Under the pieces are notes generated by a model that searched no databases, had not been told where the DNA came from, and was given only the letters and a program-made list of their open reading frames with translations. The translations under genes and the position numbers were made by a program. Positions 63,301 to 64,000 of a stretch of 64,000 nt of DNA are shown piece by piece (the first letter of the stretch is position 1; each line of letters opens with the position of its first letter). Source of the stretch: an uncultured Pseudomonadota bacterium (GTDB lineage Bacteria; Myxococcota_A; UBA796; GCA-2862545); NCBI GenBank assembly GCA_913061235.1, contig CAJXTB010000014.1, positions 114,068 through 178,067 of the forward strand. The letters are read 5' to 3'.

Positions 63301-63750
63301 CGCGACCGCTTGAGCCGGCCGGTAGGTGACATAGCGGTCAAAGACATCTGCCACTTGTCGAGCGATTCCCCACTGGCGCGGCGTAACCACGCCGTCTTCA
63401 GAGATGTAGGGAGTGAACCACTCGAACTCGGGCTCGCCGGAGAGCTCACGCAGGCTCGACAATACGGTCCAGGCCAGTGCGTCTGGTGCCCACGGGTCTT
63501 GCCGAATGGTGTTGGGCTGCACCGCGCGAACCACAGCATCGAGTGTGGCGGCGGGGAAGGGGAACACGACGTTTGCGCAGATGGAGAGCTGCTCAGCGAG
63601 GCGGTGACGTAGCCATCTGGCCATGCCTCGGCTTCCGACAACCACGCGTACGGGGGCAAACGGGTCTTCGGGCGGAGATGAACGCAGCAGCTCCCCAAGC
63701 ACGGTGGCGAGGAACTCGAGGCGATTGCTGCGGTACAGATGAAGGGCCAC
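60364..63750 (-). CDS. recC: RecC, exonuclease V gamma subunit
   Basis: The 1128-residue protein is close in size to Escherichia coli RecC (1122). It starts MALHLYRSNRLEFLA and keeps the degenerate helicase and nuclease-like folds of RecC, including PVRVVVGSRGMARWL near residue 35 and RVICLLGLDDGALPR around 660. RecC holds the complex together and recognises Chi. It leads the recC-recB-recD-sbcD-sbcC set, so the promoter of the set should be in the 86 bp between it and the right-edge gene, unless transcription reads in from that gene. Confidence 0.95.
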   Translation of the reverse strand: MALHLYRSNRLEFLATVLGELLRSSPPEDPFAPVRVVVGSRGMARWLRHRLAEQLSICANVVFPFPAATLDAVVRAVQPNTIRQDPWAPDALAWTVLSSLRELSGEPEFEWFTPYISEDGVVTPRQWGIARQVADVFDRYVTYRPAQAVAWSAGSPTEPVDDDLKWQPILWKHLAEVTGVDHRASRSVGATHAMYGGEAPAGWSSIRIFGVSSLPPAWLDLIGAIAKHVQVDIFLLCPSSEYWADLRKRFTADVQWRTLDKDDVSAHLALPAGTGNPLLASLGRQAREFQLVLESQPEDYEDERLDLFRDPLDDGATALHVLQSDVLNATPPTTTALVSGDSSIQLHACHGPTRQVEVLRDVLLDLFDSTPGLHPRDVLVMTPDITTFAPLVSSVFSQGRPYKGSDNWGPSGTPNIPFEIADLSAKDNNPVAEALLRVLDLATGRVRASEVMDLLGLAPVRQRFNISRDDLPRISDWVHNSGIRWGLDADHRAAHGQPEDAQNTWDFGIDRLLLGACMQDVGGDLFDGIYPFDAIEGADTLVLGRLVHALRTLFAELNDLRKPRLPGEWTGRLAQTLTALTEVREDEAWLAVAVNEALDTLNAEASVAPQPRPATVQVMHTVLTERFARVSGHAKEQSGAVTFCAMAPMRSVPYRVICLLGLDDGALPRVAKPTAFDMTTRHPRPGDRDLRDEDRYLFLEAILAARDVLVVTWTGKDVRSNEERPPATPLAELMTVIDHTLTTEPGSPAASAQLTTVHALQAHSRANFERKGPPRSYDPSLLAGAMTASSPSTDTPPFFTQAQGLDTSESSLALDDLIRFLENPSEFLLRRRLSVDLRDNADSSSDREPIALDGLERWAIWHQIIQSRLSGTATDALHTHLAAQGAVPLGYAGVRVTQDWATTVDAALEAVALVQPDGTVRPANPVLPISVNVGNMTVNGSISRAWQDQLIHIQFGSERGKRWIRPWVELVAWAAATDSAPHALVVWRDNKKGPQVMGLQTPQSPKDILSDLVSLYQRGCREPLPLFADTSFAFAKSLGAAPADWDEALDNEEAVAKALSSAQGKWHGYQGGDGTDPHVHKLFDGRFPAMNKDSGTADSTFIEAARQLFAPLVQARTTPAKAREWVRS

Positions 63751-63781
63751 GAGAGGACGGTCCGAAGTGAGCAGGAGGCGA

Positions 63782-63806
63782 AGGAGTAGTCACGAGCCCT
63801 ACTCCT
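63782..63806 (-). terminator. Hairpin between the Lys-rich gene and recC
   Basis: AGGAGTAG (63782-63789) and CTACTCCT (63799-63806) form a perfect 8-bp stem with a 9-base loop, 30 bp past the stop of the Lys-rich gene on the minus strand. No clear T-tract follows, so a terminator is likely but not proven. It sits only 31 bp before the recC start. Confidence 0.45.
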
Positions 63807-63836
63807 CACACGTTGATCAACCAGAAATTGTCCGCC

Positions 63837-64000
63837 CTACTTTTTCGCGGGGACATCCGCCTTCTTTGCCGGGGCAGCCGCTGGCTTCACTGGCGCGGCA
63901 GCTTTCTTCGCGGGTGCGGCAGCTTTCTTCACTGGCGCGGCAGCCTTCTTCGCGGGAGCGTCGGCTTTCTTCGCGGGAGCGTCGGCTTTCTTCGCGGGAG
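63837..64000 (-). CDS. Lys/Ala/Pro-rich histone-H1-like protein, C-terminal tail (partial)
   Basis: Only the last 54 residues are inside the window; the gene continues past the right edge. The tail is made of PAKKA, PAKKAD and PVKKAA units in a roughly seven-residue period, ending in VPAKK-stop. The DNA shows a 21-bp repeat (two exact copies near 63960-64000). Such tails occur in bacterial H1-like DNA-binding proteins and in AlgP-type regulators, where the Lys residues contact DNA. The N-terminal part is needed to tell which. It is the nearest gene upstream of recC on the same strand, with the hairpin between them. Confidence 0.8.
   Translation of the reverse strand, partial: PAKKADAPAKKADAPAKKAAAPVKKAAAPAKKAAAPVKPAAAPAKKADVPAKK

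Noticed and set aside
1..64000. tRNA, rRNA, integrase, transposase or phage genes
   Set aside because: None could be found by reading for their typical motifs; no mobile element is claimed.

Overview
The window looks like a high-GC Gram-negative chromosome of the Myxococcota type. The evidence is a set of family signatures: MopE-like Asp/Cys repeat proteins, a MYXO-CTERM-like Cys-TM-Arg tail, DUF4215-like Cys repeats, many secreted lipoproteins with Ala/Gly-Cys lipoboxes, a DUF1592/DUF1552/c-type cytochrome cassette, and a large c-di-GMP signalling protein. This is inference from protein families; no rRNA or other taxonomic marker is present. I saw no tRNA, rRNA, insertion sequence, prophage or CRISPR array.

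Layout. Positions 1-4003 hold two overlapping MopE-repeat surface proteins, the first cut by the left edge. Positions 4004-4303 are non-coding, with two inverted 7-bp tandem arrays and small hairpins. Positions 4304-7579 carry a metallophosphoesterase and a two-gene unit of a DUF2256-DUF3253 fusion and an iron-sulfur photolyase/cryptochrome. Positions 7554-12316 (minus) carry a small membrane protein, a three-domain fasciclin lipoprotein, a carotenoid-desaturase-like flavoprotein and an RCC1-repeat lipoprotein. Positions 12381-20498 are mostly exported proteins: a CehA/McbA-type PHP lipoprotein coupled to a beta-barrel-like protein, a beta-helix lipoprotein, an NADase-type glycan-binding protein and a pentaheme cytochrome. 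Positions 20506-25965 (minus) hold a methyltransferase, an esterase-like lipoprotein and a 971-residue protein joining a left-handed beta-helix to duplicated repeat modules.

Positions 26245-34657 include a DUF2270 membrane protein, a two-gene polysaccharide-synthase-like unit and a 1534-residue polymorphic beta-helix lipoprotein. Positions 34760-42467 hold mixed accessory and housekeeping genes: phosphoesterase, DoxX-like protein, acyl-CoA thioesterase, FecE/FecCD-like transporter, YbaK-like deacylase, methyltransferase and a gluzincin-like lipoprotein. Positions 42602-45866 hold PilZ-pseudoreceiver, REC-GGDEF-EAL and FabG-like genes.

Positions 45884-63750 form one long minus-strand run: recC-recB-recD-sbcD-sbcC, every junction a 4-bp ATGA overlap, then 24 bp, then the DUF1592-DUF1552-cytochrome lipoprotein cassette, also with overlapping ends. 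The right edge holds only the C-terminal tail of a Lys/Ala/Pro-rich, histone-H1-like protein.

How the genes work together: the clearest functional unit is the double-strand-break end-processing block, where RecBCD and SbcCD would be made from one transcript in fixed proportion. The c-di-GMP genes and the BcsA-like synthase suggest regulated exopolysaccharide. Most of the rest builds the outer surface and periplasm.
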